Source: Nocardiopsis_B mangrovi (GTDB taxonomy: Bacteria > Actinomycetota > Actinomycetes > Streptosporangiales > Streptosporangiaceae). Taken from it: a stretch of 64,000 nucleotides of DNA. The stretch spans positions 27,565 to 91,564 of the forward strand of contig NZ_JBHSFQ010000030.1 of assembly GCF_042653925.1 (NCBI RefSeq). The letters are read 5' to 3'. The translations under genes and the position numbers were made by a program. The notes beneath the pieces are model-generated. The model was not told where the DNA came from. It worked only from the letters and a program-made list of their open reading frames with translations, and ran no database searches. Positions 33,308-42,315 of this stretch are shown piece by piece (the first letter of the stretch is position 1; the number at the start of each line of letters is the position of its first letter).

Positions 33308-33793
33308 GTGACAGGCAAGCAGAGCGCGGGCATCCTCCTGTTCCGCGAGCGCGGCGGCGCGGCCGACGTCCTCCTGGGGCACATGGGCGGCCCATTCTGG
33401 GCACGGCGCGACGCGGGCGCGTGGTCGCTGCCGAAGGGCGAGCCCGAACCCGGTGAGGACCCCGAGGCGACGGCCCGCCGGGAGTTCCGTGAGGAACTGG
33501 GCCTGCCGGTGCCCGAGGGCGACCTCATCGGCCTCGGCACCGTGCGCCAGTCCGGCGGCAAGACGGTGACGGCGTGGGCGCTGCGCGGCGACCTCGATCC
33601 GGCGCTGGTGGTCCCCGGCACCTTCGAGATGGAGTGGCCGAAGGGTTCCGGGCGCATCCGGAGCTTCCCCGAGATCGACCGCGTGGCGTGGTTCGGCCTC
33701 GCCGGGGCGGCGGAGAAGATCGTCAAAGGCCAGCGGGCGTTCCTCGACCGCCTGGCCGATCACCTGGCCGACCCGGGAGGTCGGCCGGGGTGA
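33308..33793 (+). CDS. Nudix hydrolase
   Basis: A 161-residue MutT-like hydrolase. The full Nudix box is visible: G-x5-E-x7-REFREELG (GEPEPGE DPEATAR REFREELGL, about residues 41-63). The N-terminus SAGILLFRE and the SLPKGEPEPGED segment are typical of single-domain Nudix enzymes that cleave nucleoside diphosphate-linked substrates. The GTG at 33308 is the only start close to the first strand. Substrate cannot be predicted. It is divergent from the small membrane protein and converges with the Tat-exported amidohydrolase. Confidence 0.92.
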   Translation: MTGKQSAGILLFRERGGAADVLLGHMGGPFWARRDAGAWSLPKGEPEPGEDPEATARREFREELGLPVPEGDLIGLGTVRQSGGKTVTAWALRGDLDPALVVPGTFEMEWPKGSGRIRSFPEIDRVAWFGLAGAAEKIVKGQRAFLDRLADHLADPGGRPG

Positions 33794-33827
33794 CCGGCCG
33801 CGGGGGGGCGGCCCCGCCGCGCCCGGG

Positions 33828-36800
33828 TCAGCAGCGGTGCGGGCTGCTCCTCTCGGATTCGCCGTGCCACCAGTACGCGTCGGACGCGGCCGACGACAGC
33901 GGTGCGCGCTCCACGGTCGTGGCCGGTGCCGGCTCGTCGCCGTCCGCGCCGCCGTCGCCGTCCGCGCCGAACGGGGCCAGCAGGTCGTCGACCGTGTGGA
34001 CGACACCGTTGGCCACCGTCATGCGCACGTCCGCGGCCGCCGCGATGTCGGTGAGAGGGTCGCCCTCGACGATCGCGAGGTCGGCGAGCCGGCCCGGCTC
34101 GACGGCACCCAGGTCGTCGCCCAGGCCGAGCCAGCCGGCGGCCGTGGACGTGGTGACGGTCAGCGCCTCGTGCGGGGTGAACCCGTGCTCGACGAGCGCG
34201 CGCATGTTCTGGTGCAGGCTCACCGCGATGTTGTCGAGCGGGGCGTCGGTCCCGCCGATGACCAGCCCGCCGCCGCGGTGCACGGCGCGCACCATGGCGA
34301 CGTTGCCCGCCAGCGCGGCGCGCGCCAGCCGCGCCGCCGCGTCGCCGGAGGCGGCGGCGTCGGCCTTGGCCACCAGCGCGTCGTACTCCCACGCGGGGAA
34401 GAGGCGGCGGGTGCGCTCGTCGTCGACCAGGGAGCGGTCGCCGGCGTAGAGGGCGGAGGAGTTGAACAGCGTGGGCGTGACCGACATGCCCGACGCGGCG
34501 AACAGGGCGGTGACGTCCTCATAGGCCCGGCCGAGCCGGCTCACCGTGTGGGAGTAGCCCAGCCGGTTGGTGGCCCCGGTGTGCTCCATGCCGTCCATGC
34601 CCAGGTTCACGGCGGGGTAGAGGTAGTGGGACGTCACGGGCAGCCCGGCGGCGTGGGCGCGGTCGATCACGGTGCGCTGGGACGCCACGGGGAGCCGGAC
34701 GTAGGTCTTGACCAGGTCGTAGTCGAGCTCGAAGGCGCGTTCGGCCTCGCGTTCGAGGCCGTCGGCGTCGTGGGTGGGCCGCATGAAGTTGTAGTACACG
34801 CGGGTGCCGTCGATGGCCTCGCCGGTGGCCAGGTAGCGGGGACCGGTGATCGCGCCCGAGTCCAGCGCTTCGCGGGTCTCCAGCATCTGGTAGACGGGGT
34901 CGCCCGGCGACCGCGTGGTGGTGACGCCGTAGGCCAGCCACAGCGGGCCCTGGCGGGACCCCCAGTGCCGGCCGCGCAGGTGCCAGTGGTTGTGGGCGTC
35001 GATCAGCCCGGGCATGACGGTGAGCCCGGTGGCGTCGACCACGGTCGCCGAGGCGTCGCCGGAGCGGTCGCGGCGCTCCTCGACCGCCGTCACGCGGTTG
35101 CCGTCGATGACCACGTCGACGTCGCGGCGGAGCGATTCGGACCGGCCGTCCCACAGCGCGCCGGCCTGCACGACCACCCGGCCGCGCGGCCGCGGCCGCT
35201 TCCAGGTGAGAGGGACGTCGACGGTGGCCGGCCGTCCCCCCTCGCGGGGGATCCGCCGCAGCCGTCCGTTGTTGAGGTAGAGCAGGGTGGCGGAGTCGCC
35301 GCTCCAGCTCGGGGCGTCGGTGGGTTCGGAGGTCAGCCGCCTCGGCTTCCCGGTGAACCGGCCCCGCTCGTCCACGGCGACGGTCCACAGCAGGCTGTCC
35401 ATGACGAAGGCCATGTGGCGGCCGTCGGGCGACCAGACGGGGCCGTCGTCGCCGCGGGTGGACAGGGAGCGGTAGGGCGCGGGCTCGGTGTAGGCGGTCT
35501 CACCCGTCTCCAGGTCGACGGTGAGGATCTGGCTGGTGCCCTCGCGGAACCGCTGGGAGCGGGGGCGGACCGCGGCCAGCGCCAGCACCGTGCCGTCGGG
35601 CGACCATGTGGGGCGGCCGGGCTGGAACAGCGCGGGCAGCACTTGGCGAGTGGAGTTCGCGCCGACGTCGTAGACCCACGTGGCGCCGTCCTGGTCCTGG
35701 TAGGCGATGCGGTCGCCGCCGGGCGCCCAGCGGGGGGTGGTCTGCGCACCGTCGAGGACGGTGAGCCGTTCGGCGGTCTCGGCGGCGAGGTCGTAGCGCC
35801 ACAGGGCGGGGCTGCCCGACCGGTCGCTGGAGTAGACGAGCGAGGTGCCGTCGGGGTGCCAGTCGGGGTCGGAGTCGAAGCGGCCGGGTTCGGTGATGGC
35901 CCGGGGCCGGCCGCCGATCGGCATGAGCCACAGCGCGCCGAGGGCGCGGAACGCGACCTGCTCGCCGTCAGGGGAGAGCACGGGCCCGGCGATGCCGTGC
36001 ACCGGGTGGGTGGCGGTGTCGTCGACCTGGCGGCGCGCCGGGCGGGGGCGGTGCCGCCGGTAGCGCACGGTGGCGGAGAAGGGGATGTCGGCGGTGGTGC
36101 CGGAGCCGAGGGCCCGCTCGCGCACGGCGCCGTCGGCGGTGTAGAGGATGCGGTCGTCGGCGGTCCAGGTCAGGGTGCCGGCGAAGACGTCCTCATCGCC
36201 GCTGACCGGTTCGCCGTCGACGATGAGCCGCACGGTGTCGGCGTGCGCCCGCACGTGGGCGAGCCTGCCCGAGGGGCCGGGCGACGGGGCGAAGACGGTG
36301 GTGTGCTCGGCGGCGGGGACCAGTTCGGTGCCGGTGCCGTCGAGGGCGGTGGACCGCACGCTGGTGCGGTCGGAGGTGTGGACGACGCGGTCGCCCTCGG
36401 GCGTCCACGCGGGCTCGGCCTCGTCGGCGGCGGTGTCGGTGAGCGCCGTCAGCTCGCCCGAACCGGTGTCGTACAGCCAGATGCCGTAGCCGGAGCCGCG
36501 GTCGCTGGACAGGGCGATGCGGGTGCCGTCGGGGGAGAACGCGGGTTCCCGGTGGTCGTGGGGGCCGTCGGTGATCCGGCGCGGTTCGCCGTCGGGGAGG
36601 TCGACGACGTGGATGTGGTAGTTGCCCTCGTGGTACGCCTGGAAGGCGATGGCCGCCGAATCGGGGCTGAACACCGGCCGGGTGGCGTCGGCGAGGTCGC
36701 CGGTGAGCCGGCGGGCCTCCCCTCCTTCGGCGGGGACCACCCAGATGGCGGTGTAGAGGTCGATGGCGATCCACCGGCCGTCGGGTGACGGCGAGGCGGA

Positions 36801-37022
36801 GATGTTGGTGCCCTGGGTGACGGTCACCCGCGCGGCGGCGGACTCGGCGGCCTCCGGCGACGGGTCGGCCAGCGCGGGCGGCGCGGGTGCGGCGATCCAG
36901 GCGGCGCCGCCGGCGAGGGTCGCCTGTCCGCCTCGGTGGAACAGGTCCCTTCGGCTGATTCCGGCGGCCGCCGCCGGGTGGGGCCCGGGGACGGGGGGAA
37001 CGGGGGATTGCGGAGGTGCCAC
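33828..37022 (-). CDS. Tat-exported WD40/TolB-like repeat plus amidohydrolase protein
   Basis: A 1064-residue exported protein. N-terminus: a twin-arginine signal (ISRRDLFHRGG, then a hydrophobic stretch ending ALADP). Residues ~65-630 contain many TolB/PD40 beta-propeller repeats (FSPDGTRIALSSDR, WSPDGRHMAFV and similar). Residues ~650-1020 are an amidohydrolase with the metal ligands HNH (DAHNHWHL), a candidate bridging Lys (LVKTYV), His (TSHYLYP), His (GMEHTG) and Asp (GGTDAP). Start is GTG at 37022 with AGAGAGGG upstream. This architecture is known in actinomycetes and proteobacteria as amidohydrolase/TolB proteins; cyclic amides or peptides are possible substrates. Confidence 0.9.
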   Translation of the reverse strand: MAPPQSPVPPVPGPHPAAAAGISRRDLFHRGGQATLAGGAAWIAAPAPPALADPSPEAAESAAARVTVTQGTNISASPSPDGRWIAIDLYTAIWVVPAEGGEARRLTGDLADATRPVFSPDSAAIAFQAYHEGNYHIHVVDLPDGEPRRITDGPHDHREPAFSPDGTRIALSSDRGSGYGIWLYDTGSGELTALTDTAADEAEPAWTPEGDRVVHTSDRTSVRSTALDGTGTELVPAAEHTTVFAPSPGPSGRLAHVRAHADTVRLIVDGEPVSGDEDVFAGTLTWTADDRILYTADGAVRERALGSGTTADIPFSATVRYRRHRPRPARRQVDDTATHPVHGIAGPVLSPDGEQVAFRALGALWLMPIGGRPRAITEPGRFDSDPDWHPDGTSLVYSSDRSGSPALWRYDLAAETAERLTVLDGAQTTPRWAPGGDRIAYQDQDGATWVYDVGANSTRQVLPALFQPGRPTWSPDGTVLALAAVRPRSQRFREGTSQILTVDLETGETAYTEPAPYRSLSTRGDDGPVWSPDGRHMAFVMDSLLWTVAVDERGRFTGKPRRLTSEPTDAPSWSGDSATLLYLNNGRLRRIPREGGRPATVDVPLTWKRPRPRGRVVVQAGALWDGRSESLRRDVDVVIDGNRVTAVEERRDRSGDASATVVDATGLTVMPGLIDAHNHWHLRGRHWGSRQGPLWLAYGVTTTRSPGDPVYQMLETREALDSGAITGPRYLATGEAIDGTRVYYNFMRPTHDADGLEREAERAFELDYDLVKTYVRLPVASQRTVIDRAHAAGLPVTSHYLYPAVNLGMDGMEHTGATNRLGYSHTVSRLGRAYEDVTALFAASGMSVTPTLFNSSALYAGDRSLVDDERTRRLFPAWEYDALVAKADAAASGDAAARLARAALAGNVAMVRAVHRGGGLVIGGTDAPLDNIAVSLHQNMRALVEHGFTPHEALTVTTSTAAGWLGLGDDLGAVEPGRLADLAIVEGDPLTDIAAAADVRMTVANGVVHTVDDLLAPFGADGDGGADGDEPAPATTVERAPLSSAASDAYWWHGESERSSPHRC

Positions 37023-37083
37023 GTCTGCCCTCTCTGGATCGCTGCGGTGTGCGGCGCATCGATCGCGGTAGGCAACTTTCTAA

Positions 37084-37139
37084 CCCGTCCCGGCGGCCCG
37101 CGCAATCCCCTCCCGTCCCGGCGGCCCGCGCAATCCCCT
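37084..37139. repeat. 28-bp direct repeat, two perfect copies plus a partial third
   Basis: The unit starts CCCGTCCCGGCGGCCCGCGC and ends AATCCCCT, at 37084-37111 and 37112-37139. A 13-base fragment (GTCCCGGCGGCCC) recurs at 37152-37164, touching the permease stop codon. Intergenic; function unknown. Confidence 0.9.
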
Positions 37140-37164
37140 CGCGCCACGCGCGTCCCGGCGGCCC

Positions 37165-37992
37165 CTACTCCTTGACGGCCCCGGACAGCAGGCCGCTGAT
37201 GAAGCGGCGCTGGAGGAACACGTACAGCACCATCAGGGGCAGGGCGACCAGGACCGCCGCCGCGGCGGTCACCCCGGTGTCGGCCGCGCGGGTGTTCCCG
37301 GCGAAGAAGGACAGGGCCAGCGGCGCCGTCTGGACGTCGGGGTTGTCGGGCACCAGGACCAGCGCGAGCAGGAAGTCGTTCCAGGTGTAGAGGAAGACGA
37401 GGAGCGCGAGCGTCGACACGGCGGGGGCGGCGGTGGGCAGCAGGACCCGGGTGAGGGTCTGGAACCGGGTCGCGCCGTCGATCGCCGCGGCCTCGGGGAG
37501 GGCGCGCGGGAGGCCGGAGAAGAACGTGTGCATCCAGAAGGTGCCGAGCGAGACCGAGAGCCCGATCTGCGGGAGGATCAGCGCCCACGGGGTGTTGACG
37601 AGCCCCCAGTCGAGCATTTGCAGGTAGAGCGGGATGATCACGCCCTCGTAGGGCAGGACCAGGCCGATCAGCAGGACCCCGAGGATCAGGCCGGCGAAGG
37701 GGACGCGCAGGCGGGCGAGCGCGTATCCGGACAGCACCGACAGGGCCACGGCGACCACGACCACGGTGGTCGCCACGAAGGCGCTGGAGAGCAGCGCGGA
37801 GTCGAACCGGCCGGCGTCCCACGCCTGCGCGAAGTTGGCGAGGGTGAGGCTGCGCGGCATGCCCAGTGAGGTCGGCCGGGCCGCCGGGGTGCTCAGGGCG
37901 AGGGAGAGGACGGCGAGCGCCGGGTAGAGGGCGACGACGGTGGCGAGCACCAGGATGAGGCGGCTGATCGCCGCTTCGCGGCGGGATCTCAT
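37165..37992 (-). CDS. Carbohydrate ABC transporter permease, MalG/CUT1 type
   Basis: A 275-residue inner-membrane permease with six helices. The EAA loop that docks the ATPase is present as EAAAIDGATRFQTLTRVLLP. The C-terminus QRRFISGLLSGAVKE is typical of the MalG-type second permease of CUT1 sugar importers. The start ATG at 37992 overlaps the stop of the MalF-type gene by four bases. No ATPase gene is nearby; actinomycete CUT1 systems commonly share one (MsiK) coded elsewhere. Confidence 0.93.
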   Translation of the reverse strand: MRSRREAAISRLILVLATVVALYPALAVLSLALSTPAARPTSLGMPRSLTLANFAQAWDAGRFDSALLSSAFVATTVVVVAVALSVLSGYALARLRVPFAGLILGVLLIGLVLPYEGVIIPLYLQMLDWGLVNTPWALILPQIGLSVSLGTFWMHTFFSGLPRALPEAAAIDGATRFQTLTRVLLPTAAPAVSTLALLVFLYTWNDFLLALVLVPDNPDVQTAPLALSFFAGNTRAADTGVTAAAAVLVALPLMVLYVFLQRRFISGLLSGAVKE

Positions 37993-39002
37993 CGGCGCGC
38001 CCCCTTGGCGTCGTCCTTGGACCTGAGCAGGAAGAGGACCAGGCCGGTGACCGCGAGGATGAGCGCCGTGAGCAGCACGGAGATGGCGGCGGCCTCGCCG
38101 TAGTCGCGGGTGCCGAAGGCCGCCCGGTAGATGAACACGCTCGGGACGGTGGTGGAGGTGCCCGGGCCGCCCGACGTGGTGTTCCACACGATGTCGAAGT
38201 TGCGCAGCGCGTAGGTGATGGTCAGGACGAGCGCGAAGGAGATCTCGCGCCGCAGTCCCGGCAGGGTGACCGTGAAGAACTCGCGGACGGCGCCGGCCCC
38301 GTCGATGCGGGCCGCCTCGTACAGCTCGGCGGGGATGCGCTGGGCGCCGGCCATGAACAGCACCATGCACAGCCCGTACATCACCCACGTGCCGATGAGG
38401 CCGACGCTGGGCAGCGCGGTGGCGAACTCGCCCAGCCACGCGCGGGTCACCCCGTCGAGCCCGGCGAGCCGGAGGACGCCGTTGACGGGGCCGTCGATGT
38501 CGTACATCGACCGCCAGGCCACGGCGACCACGACACCGGGCAGGATCTGCGGGACGAACAGCGCGGCGCGGAAGAACGTGAGCCCGTAGATGCGCACGCG
38601 CGCCATGAGCGCGGTCAGCAGCAGGCCGATGGCGGTGGGCAGGGCCGCGTAGAACAGCACGAACACCAGGGAGTTGCGCAGCGCGCCGACGATCTCGGGG
38701 TCGCCGATGGCGTCGAGGTAGTTGCCGGCGCCCACCCACGTCGCCTGCGTCACGCCGTCCCAGTCCCACAGGCTCAGCCAGACGGCCTGGCCGAGGGGGT
38801 AGAGGACGAAGAACGCGAAGACGGTGAGCGCGGGGACGACGTAGAGCAGCCCGGCCCAGTCCCGGGCGCGCGGGAGGGCGCGGCGGGGGCCGCCCGGGCC
38901 GGCGGGAGCGCCCGCGGGGGGACGCCGGCCGCGCGGTGGGGGGTCGGCCTCGTCGGCTGCTGGGCCGGACGGAGGTTTCGGCCGGACCCGGATGGCGCAC
39001 AT
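37989..39002 (-). CDS. Carbohydrate ABC transporter permease, MalF/CUT1 type
   Basis: A 337-residue permease with six helices; the EAA loop reads YEAARIDGAGAVREFFTVTLPGL. It forms the channel with the downstream MalG-type subunit. The start is uncertain: ATG at 39002 has no clear ribosome site, and another ATG at 39041 has one too close. I prefer 39002 because codons between the two (ATA, TCT) do not match local usage. It is divergent from the solute-binding lipoprotein across a 440-base regulatory region. Confidence 0.9.
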   Translation of the reverse strand: MCAIRVRPKPPSGPAADEADPPPRGRRPPAGAPAGPGGPRRALPRARDWAGLLYVVPALTVFAFFVLYPLGQAVWLSLWDWDGVTQATWVGAGNYLDAIGDPEIVGALRNSLVFVLFYAALPTAIGLLLTALMARVRIYGLTFFRAALFVPQILPGVVVAVAWRSMYDIDGPVNGVLRLAGLDGVTRAWLGEFATALPSVGLIGTWVMYGLCMVLFMAGAQRIPAELYEAARIDGAGAVREFFTVTLPGLRREISFALVLTITYALRNFDIVWNTTSGGPGTSTTVPSVFIYRAAFGTRDYGEAAAISVLLTALILAVTGLVLFLLRSKDDAKGARR

Positions 39003-39443
39003 GAGGAAGGAAGATATTGCACCTTCGGGTTGGCGGTCCATACCTCCGTCCGTGTCCGCAATGAGATGACGCAAATGGATTTGGGGGAACGCAAATCCAT
39101 TTGGCTTTTGATCACGGATAAAGTAACGGGCATGAACGGAGCGCGACCGACAGCAGTTCCGGGGACGTCCTTCCTGCGCACGGCGGTGCGTGCACACGGG
39201 ATCCGCGTCTCGTGACGGGCACGGCGCCCCCGGATCGCCCGACCGAAATCATCTGTCCGTTTTGTATACCTATGATGCCTTAGGGGACTTTCAGTACCTC
39301 ATGTGAGCTTCTTTGTAACGATTTCGATATTTCCGGCAATTAGGGCATCTGAGGTTTGAGGGCTATCGTCGCTCACTGTTATTGAAGTCGGACCCCCGCT
39401 ATCTCGACTCCGTGCTGTCTCCTTCGCCCCCTGGAGGTTCCAG
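39003..39443. other. AT-richer divergent control region of the sugar transporter
   Basis: About 440 bases between the MalF-type permease and the solute-binding protein gene, clearly richer in A+T than the flanks. It contains the 12-bp-arm inverted repeat at 39072-39103 and a TATGAT -10-like hexamer at 39271-39276. No coding frame with normal codon usage. Confidence 0.7.
39072..39103. promoter_or_regulatory. Perfect inverted repeat CAAATGGATTTG-N8-CAAATCCATTTG
   Basis: Two perfect 12-bp arms separated by GGGGAACG, 70-101 bases upstream of the MalF-type permease start. The symmetry and intergenic position suggest an operator for a sugar-responsive regulator. No LacI or GntR gene is adjacent on this side, so the regulator is unidentified. 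Confidence 0.65.
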
Positions 39444-40895
39444 ATGCATGCCCCCGATCCGAGATTCCGGAGTACAACTCCCCTGCTCCGAGCGCGCCGG
39501 GTCCCCCTCGCGGCGCTCGGTGCCGTGCTCGCGACGGGGCTCACCGCGACCGCGTGCGGCGCCCCCGGAGGCGCCGAGCAGACCGGCCCCTACCAGCTCT
39601 CCGCCGAAGAGACGGTCAACGAGCCCTTCACCGCCGAGCAGGTCGCCGAGCTCGGCGACATCACCCTGAGGGTGTGGGCCGACCAGAACGAGCAGGGCAC
39701 CCTCGAGGAGCTCATCCCGGCCTACGAGGAGACCTACCCCAACGTCACCGTCGAGCCCACCTACAAGAGCTATGACGACCTGATGAGCACCGTCGTCCCG
39801 GCGCTTCAGGCGGGCGGCGGCGACGCGCCCGACCTGGTCCAGGGCAACCAGGGCTACTCGGTCGACGGCGCGCTGGTGCAGGGCGGGCTCATCCGGCCCA
39901 TGGACGACCTCGCCGAGGCCTACGGCTGGACCGACGGCGTCAGCCCCTCCTTCCTCGCGTCGATGAGCTGGGACGAGACCGGCATGCGGTTCGGCCAGGG
40001 CACCCTCTACGGCATCAGCCCCGTGTCCCAGCTCGTGAGCGTCTTCTACAACAAGGACATCCTGAGCGCGGCCGGCGTGGAGCCGCCGGAGACCTTCGAG
40101 GATCTGGAGGCCGCCCTCGAGGCGGTGCAGGAGCGTGGCGAGCAGCCGCTGATCCTGGGCAACGCCGAGCAGTACCCGGCCTTCCAGCTCTTCGGCGTGA
40201 TCCAGGGCGCCTACAGCGAGCCCCTGGGCCTCACCGAGTGGATCAGCGGAACCTCGGGCTCCGACTTCGTCAACGAGGGCAACCTCCAGGCCGCCGACAA
40301 GCTCGTCGAATGGGCGGAAGCGGGCTACATCCAGGACGGCTACAACGGCCTGGCCGAGGCCGACGCCGTGACGAGCTTCGCCGAAGGCGACGGCGCATTC
40401 CTCATCGGCGGCGACTGGAACGCCGAGGCACTGGTCGCGGCCGAGGCCGACAACGTCGGGTTCCTCCCGCCGCCCACCGGTGAGAGCGGCGGCCACGTGA
40501 CCCAGGGCGGGTCGGGCCTGCCGTGGCACATCAACGCCGAGACCGAGAGCCTGCCGGCCGCCGCCGCGTTCCTCGCCATGCAGCAGGACGCGGAGTTCGC
40601 GCAGACCCTCGCCGACCTGGGCCGGATCCCGGCCACCTCCCCCGATGTCGAGGGAGCGACCCCGCTCGCACAGGAGACCATCGACGCCGCCAACGCGCTG
40701 ATGGCCGACGACGGGCAGATCGGCTACCTCGACTGGGCGACCGACAGCATGTACGACACCCTCGCCGCCGAGACCCAGGAGCTCCTCGACGGGCGCAAGA
40801 GCACCGACGAGTTCCTCAGCAACGTCCAGACGGACTGGAGGCAGTTCCAGGCCGAGCACAACGAGCAGGGCGCGGAGTCCGGATCCGACGGGTAG
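39444..40895 (+). CDS. Sugar ABC transporter substrate-binding lipoprotein
   Basis: A 483-residue extracellular binding protein of the MalE/CUT1 cluster. N-terminal signal with a lipobox-like site (LTATAC, lipidated Cys near 38). Motifs include LVSVFYNKDILSAAGVEPPETFEDL and DGAFLIGGDWNAE, typical of family-1 solute-binding proteins. The ATG at 39444 has GGAGG six bases upstream. It is coded on the opposite strand from its likely permeases, an unusual split layout, and ends at a strong hairpin with a T-run. Confidence 0.92.
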   Translation: MHAPDPRFRSTTPLLRARRVPLAALGAVLATGLTATACGAPGGAEQTGPYQLSAEETVNEPFTAEQVAELGDITLRVWADQNEQGTLEELIPAYEETYPNVTVEPTYKSYDDLMSTVVPALQAGGGDAPDLVQGNQGYSVDGALVQGGLIRPMDDLAEAYGWTDGVSPSFLASMSWDETGMRFGQGTLYGISPVSQLVSVFYNKDILSAAGVEPPETFEDLEAALEAVQERGEQPLILGNAEQYPAFQLFGVIQGAYSEPLGLTEWISGTSGSDFVNEGNLQAADKLVEWAEAGYIQDGYNGLAEADAVTSFAEGDGAFLIGGDWNAEALVAAEADNVGFLPPPTGESGGHVTQGGSGLPWHINAETESLPAAAAFLAMQQDAEFAQTLADLGRIPATSPDVEGATPLAQETIDAANALMADDGQIGYLDWATDSMYDTLAAETQELLDGRKSTDEFLSNVQTDWRQFQAEHNEQGAESGSDG

Positions 40896-40913
40896 CCGCC
40901 GTGTGACACCACC

Positions 40914-40953
40914 GGGGAGGGGTGGGCGGCCGGGCCGCCCGCCCCTCCCCTTT
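40914..40953 (+). terminator. Intrinsic terminator of the binding-protein gene
   Basis: A 17-bp stem (GGGGAGGGGTGGGCGGC with its complement, one G-T wobble), loop CGG, then TTT at 40951-40953. Located 19 bases after the stop codon. Confidence 0.85.
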
Positions 40954-40992
40954 GCCGTGCGCGGCGCTCCCCGCGCCCGCCTGCGGCGCCGG

Positions 40993-41406
40993 TCAGCCCG
41001 GCGCGAGCGCGTCGAGGTAGGTCCAGGCCCCCTCGTGCCGCAGGAAGCGGCTGTCCTCCCGCAGTTCGCCCTCCCCGCCCGCGTCGCGGTAGAGCGCGCG
41101 GAAGGAGACGGTGCCCTCCGTGTGGAAGGCGGTGCCGTCGCCTGCGCCGATGACCTCCAGCCGCAGCCAGCGCAGCCCGGGGTCGAGGTCGAGGTTCCGG
41201 GGTCGGGTCCGCGGATGCCAGGTCCGCAGGAGGTAGGCCGCGTCGCCCACCGCGAAGGCGCTGTAGCGCGAGCGCATCAGCTGCTCGGCTGTGGAGGCCG
41301 CCGCCTCACCGCGGTGCAGCCGCCCGCAGCAGTCTCCGTAGGCCGCCGGGGTTCCGCAGGGACACGGCGCGGCCGCGGCACCCGGCCGCGCGGAGCGTTT
41401 CGACAT
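40993..41406 (-). CDS. YchJ family protein with SEC-C zinc motif
   Basis: A 137-residue UPF0225/YchJ protein. The N-terminal SEC-C motif is clear: PCPCGTPAAYGDCCGRLHRG (residues ~14-34), followed by the family's AEQLMRSRYSAFAVGDAAYLLRTWHP stretch and a small NTF2-like C-terminal domain. Function of the family is not established. ATG at 41406. It converges with the sugar-binding protein gene. Confidence 0.93.
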   Translation of the reverse strand: MSKRSARPGAAAAPCPCGTPAAYGDCCGRLHRGEAAASTAEQLMRSRYSAFAVGDAAYLLRTWHPRTRPRNLDLDPGLRWLRLEVIGAGDGTAFHTEGTVSFRALYRDAGGEGELREDSRFLRHEGAWTYLDALAPG

Positions 41407-41470
41407 CCCTCGATTGTGCCCGCCCCCGCGCCCGGATGCGTCGCCGCCCGCCGCCCTGCCCTCGGAGCGG

Positions 41471-41482
41471 CCTGTATACAGG
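41471..41482. promoter_or_regulatory. Palindrome CCTGTATACAGG, GntR/FadR-type operator candidate
   Basis: A perfect 12-bp palindrome 126 bases upstream of the gntR-type gene. It fits the TNGTNNNACNA core bound by FadR-subfamily GntR regulators. A site for self-regulation is likely. Confidence 0.6.
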
Positions 41483-41607
41483 CACGGACACCGGCCAGTG
41501 CATCGGCCGGAACATCGGTGCGGTAGGGTTCCCCCGCACGGTCGGAACATTCCGGACATGCGGCACGAACAAGCACGGGATCCACCACGTGGCGGAAGGG
41601 CGGGGCG

Positions 41608-42315
41608 TTGGCCGAGGCCAGGAGCAAGACCGAAGGCGTCTACCGGCTGCTCAAGAGCGAGATCGAGACCCTCGCGCTGCGACCCGGTACGAAGCTGAGC
41701 GAGGTGGTCGTCGCCGACCGCATCGGGGCCTCGCGCACGCCGGTCCGCGAGGCGATCCGCCGCCTGGCGCGCGAAGGGCTGGTGCGGTTCACGCCGGGCG
41801 AGGTCGCGCAGGTGGCGCCGGTATCGCTGCGCGGGGTCCGCACGCTCTTCGAGTTCCGGATGGTCCTCGAACCCGCCGCGATCCGGATGATCACCCTCGA
41901 CGGCGCCTCCGCTCCGGATCTGGTCGAGCCGTTCCGGGTCCTGCTCGCCGGCTTCGAGCGGATCGAGGCGCGGCTCGCCGACGCCGGGCGCGACGCGCTC
42001 GCCGCGGACTTCTCCGCCCTCACCGAGCGGTTCGACCAGGCCCTCATCGCCGCCACGCACAACGATCCGCTCGCCAAGACGATCGCCGACCAGCAGGGGC
42101 AGATGGTGCGCCTGCGCAGGATCGCCCGCACCGACCCCGACCATCTCGGCACGTCGCTGCGCGAGCACCTGCGCATGTGCCGGGCGGTCCTCGCCGGCGA
42201 CCCCGGCGCGGCCGCCGACGAGGTCACCCGCCACCTGGACCGCGCGCTGCACACGATCATCAACGCGCTGACCCGCGAGACCGCGCTGCCCGGGACCGTC
42301 GATGTCCACATCTAG
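41608..42315 (+). CDS. GntR-family regulator, FCD (FadR) subfamily
   Basis: A 235-residue regulator with an N-terminal winged helix (LRPGTKLSEVVVADRIGASRTPVREAIRRLAREGLV) and a C-terminal FCD ligand domain with the metal-site pattern D/N...H...H (about FDQALIAATHNDPL, SLREHLRMCRAVLAGD, VTRHLDRALHTI). The start is TTG at 41608 behind GGAAGGG; no ATG or GTG is available in frame nearby. Probably binds the TGTATACA palindrome upstream and may control the MFS gene that follows. Confidence 0.92.
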   Translation: MAEARSKTEGVYRLLKSEIETLALRPGTKLSEVVVADRIGASRTPVREAIRRLAREGLVRFTPGEVAQVAPVSLRGVRTLFEFRMVLEPAAIRMITLDGASAPDLVEPFRVLLAGFERIEARLADAGRDALAADFSALTERFDQALIAATHNDPLAKTIADQQGQMVRLRRIARTDPDHLGTSLREHLRMCRAVLAGDPGAAADEVTRHLDRALHTIINALTRETALPGTVDVHI

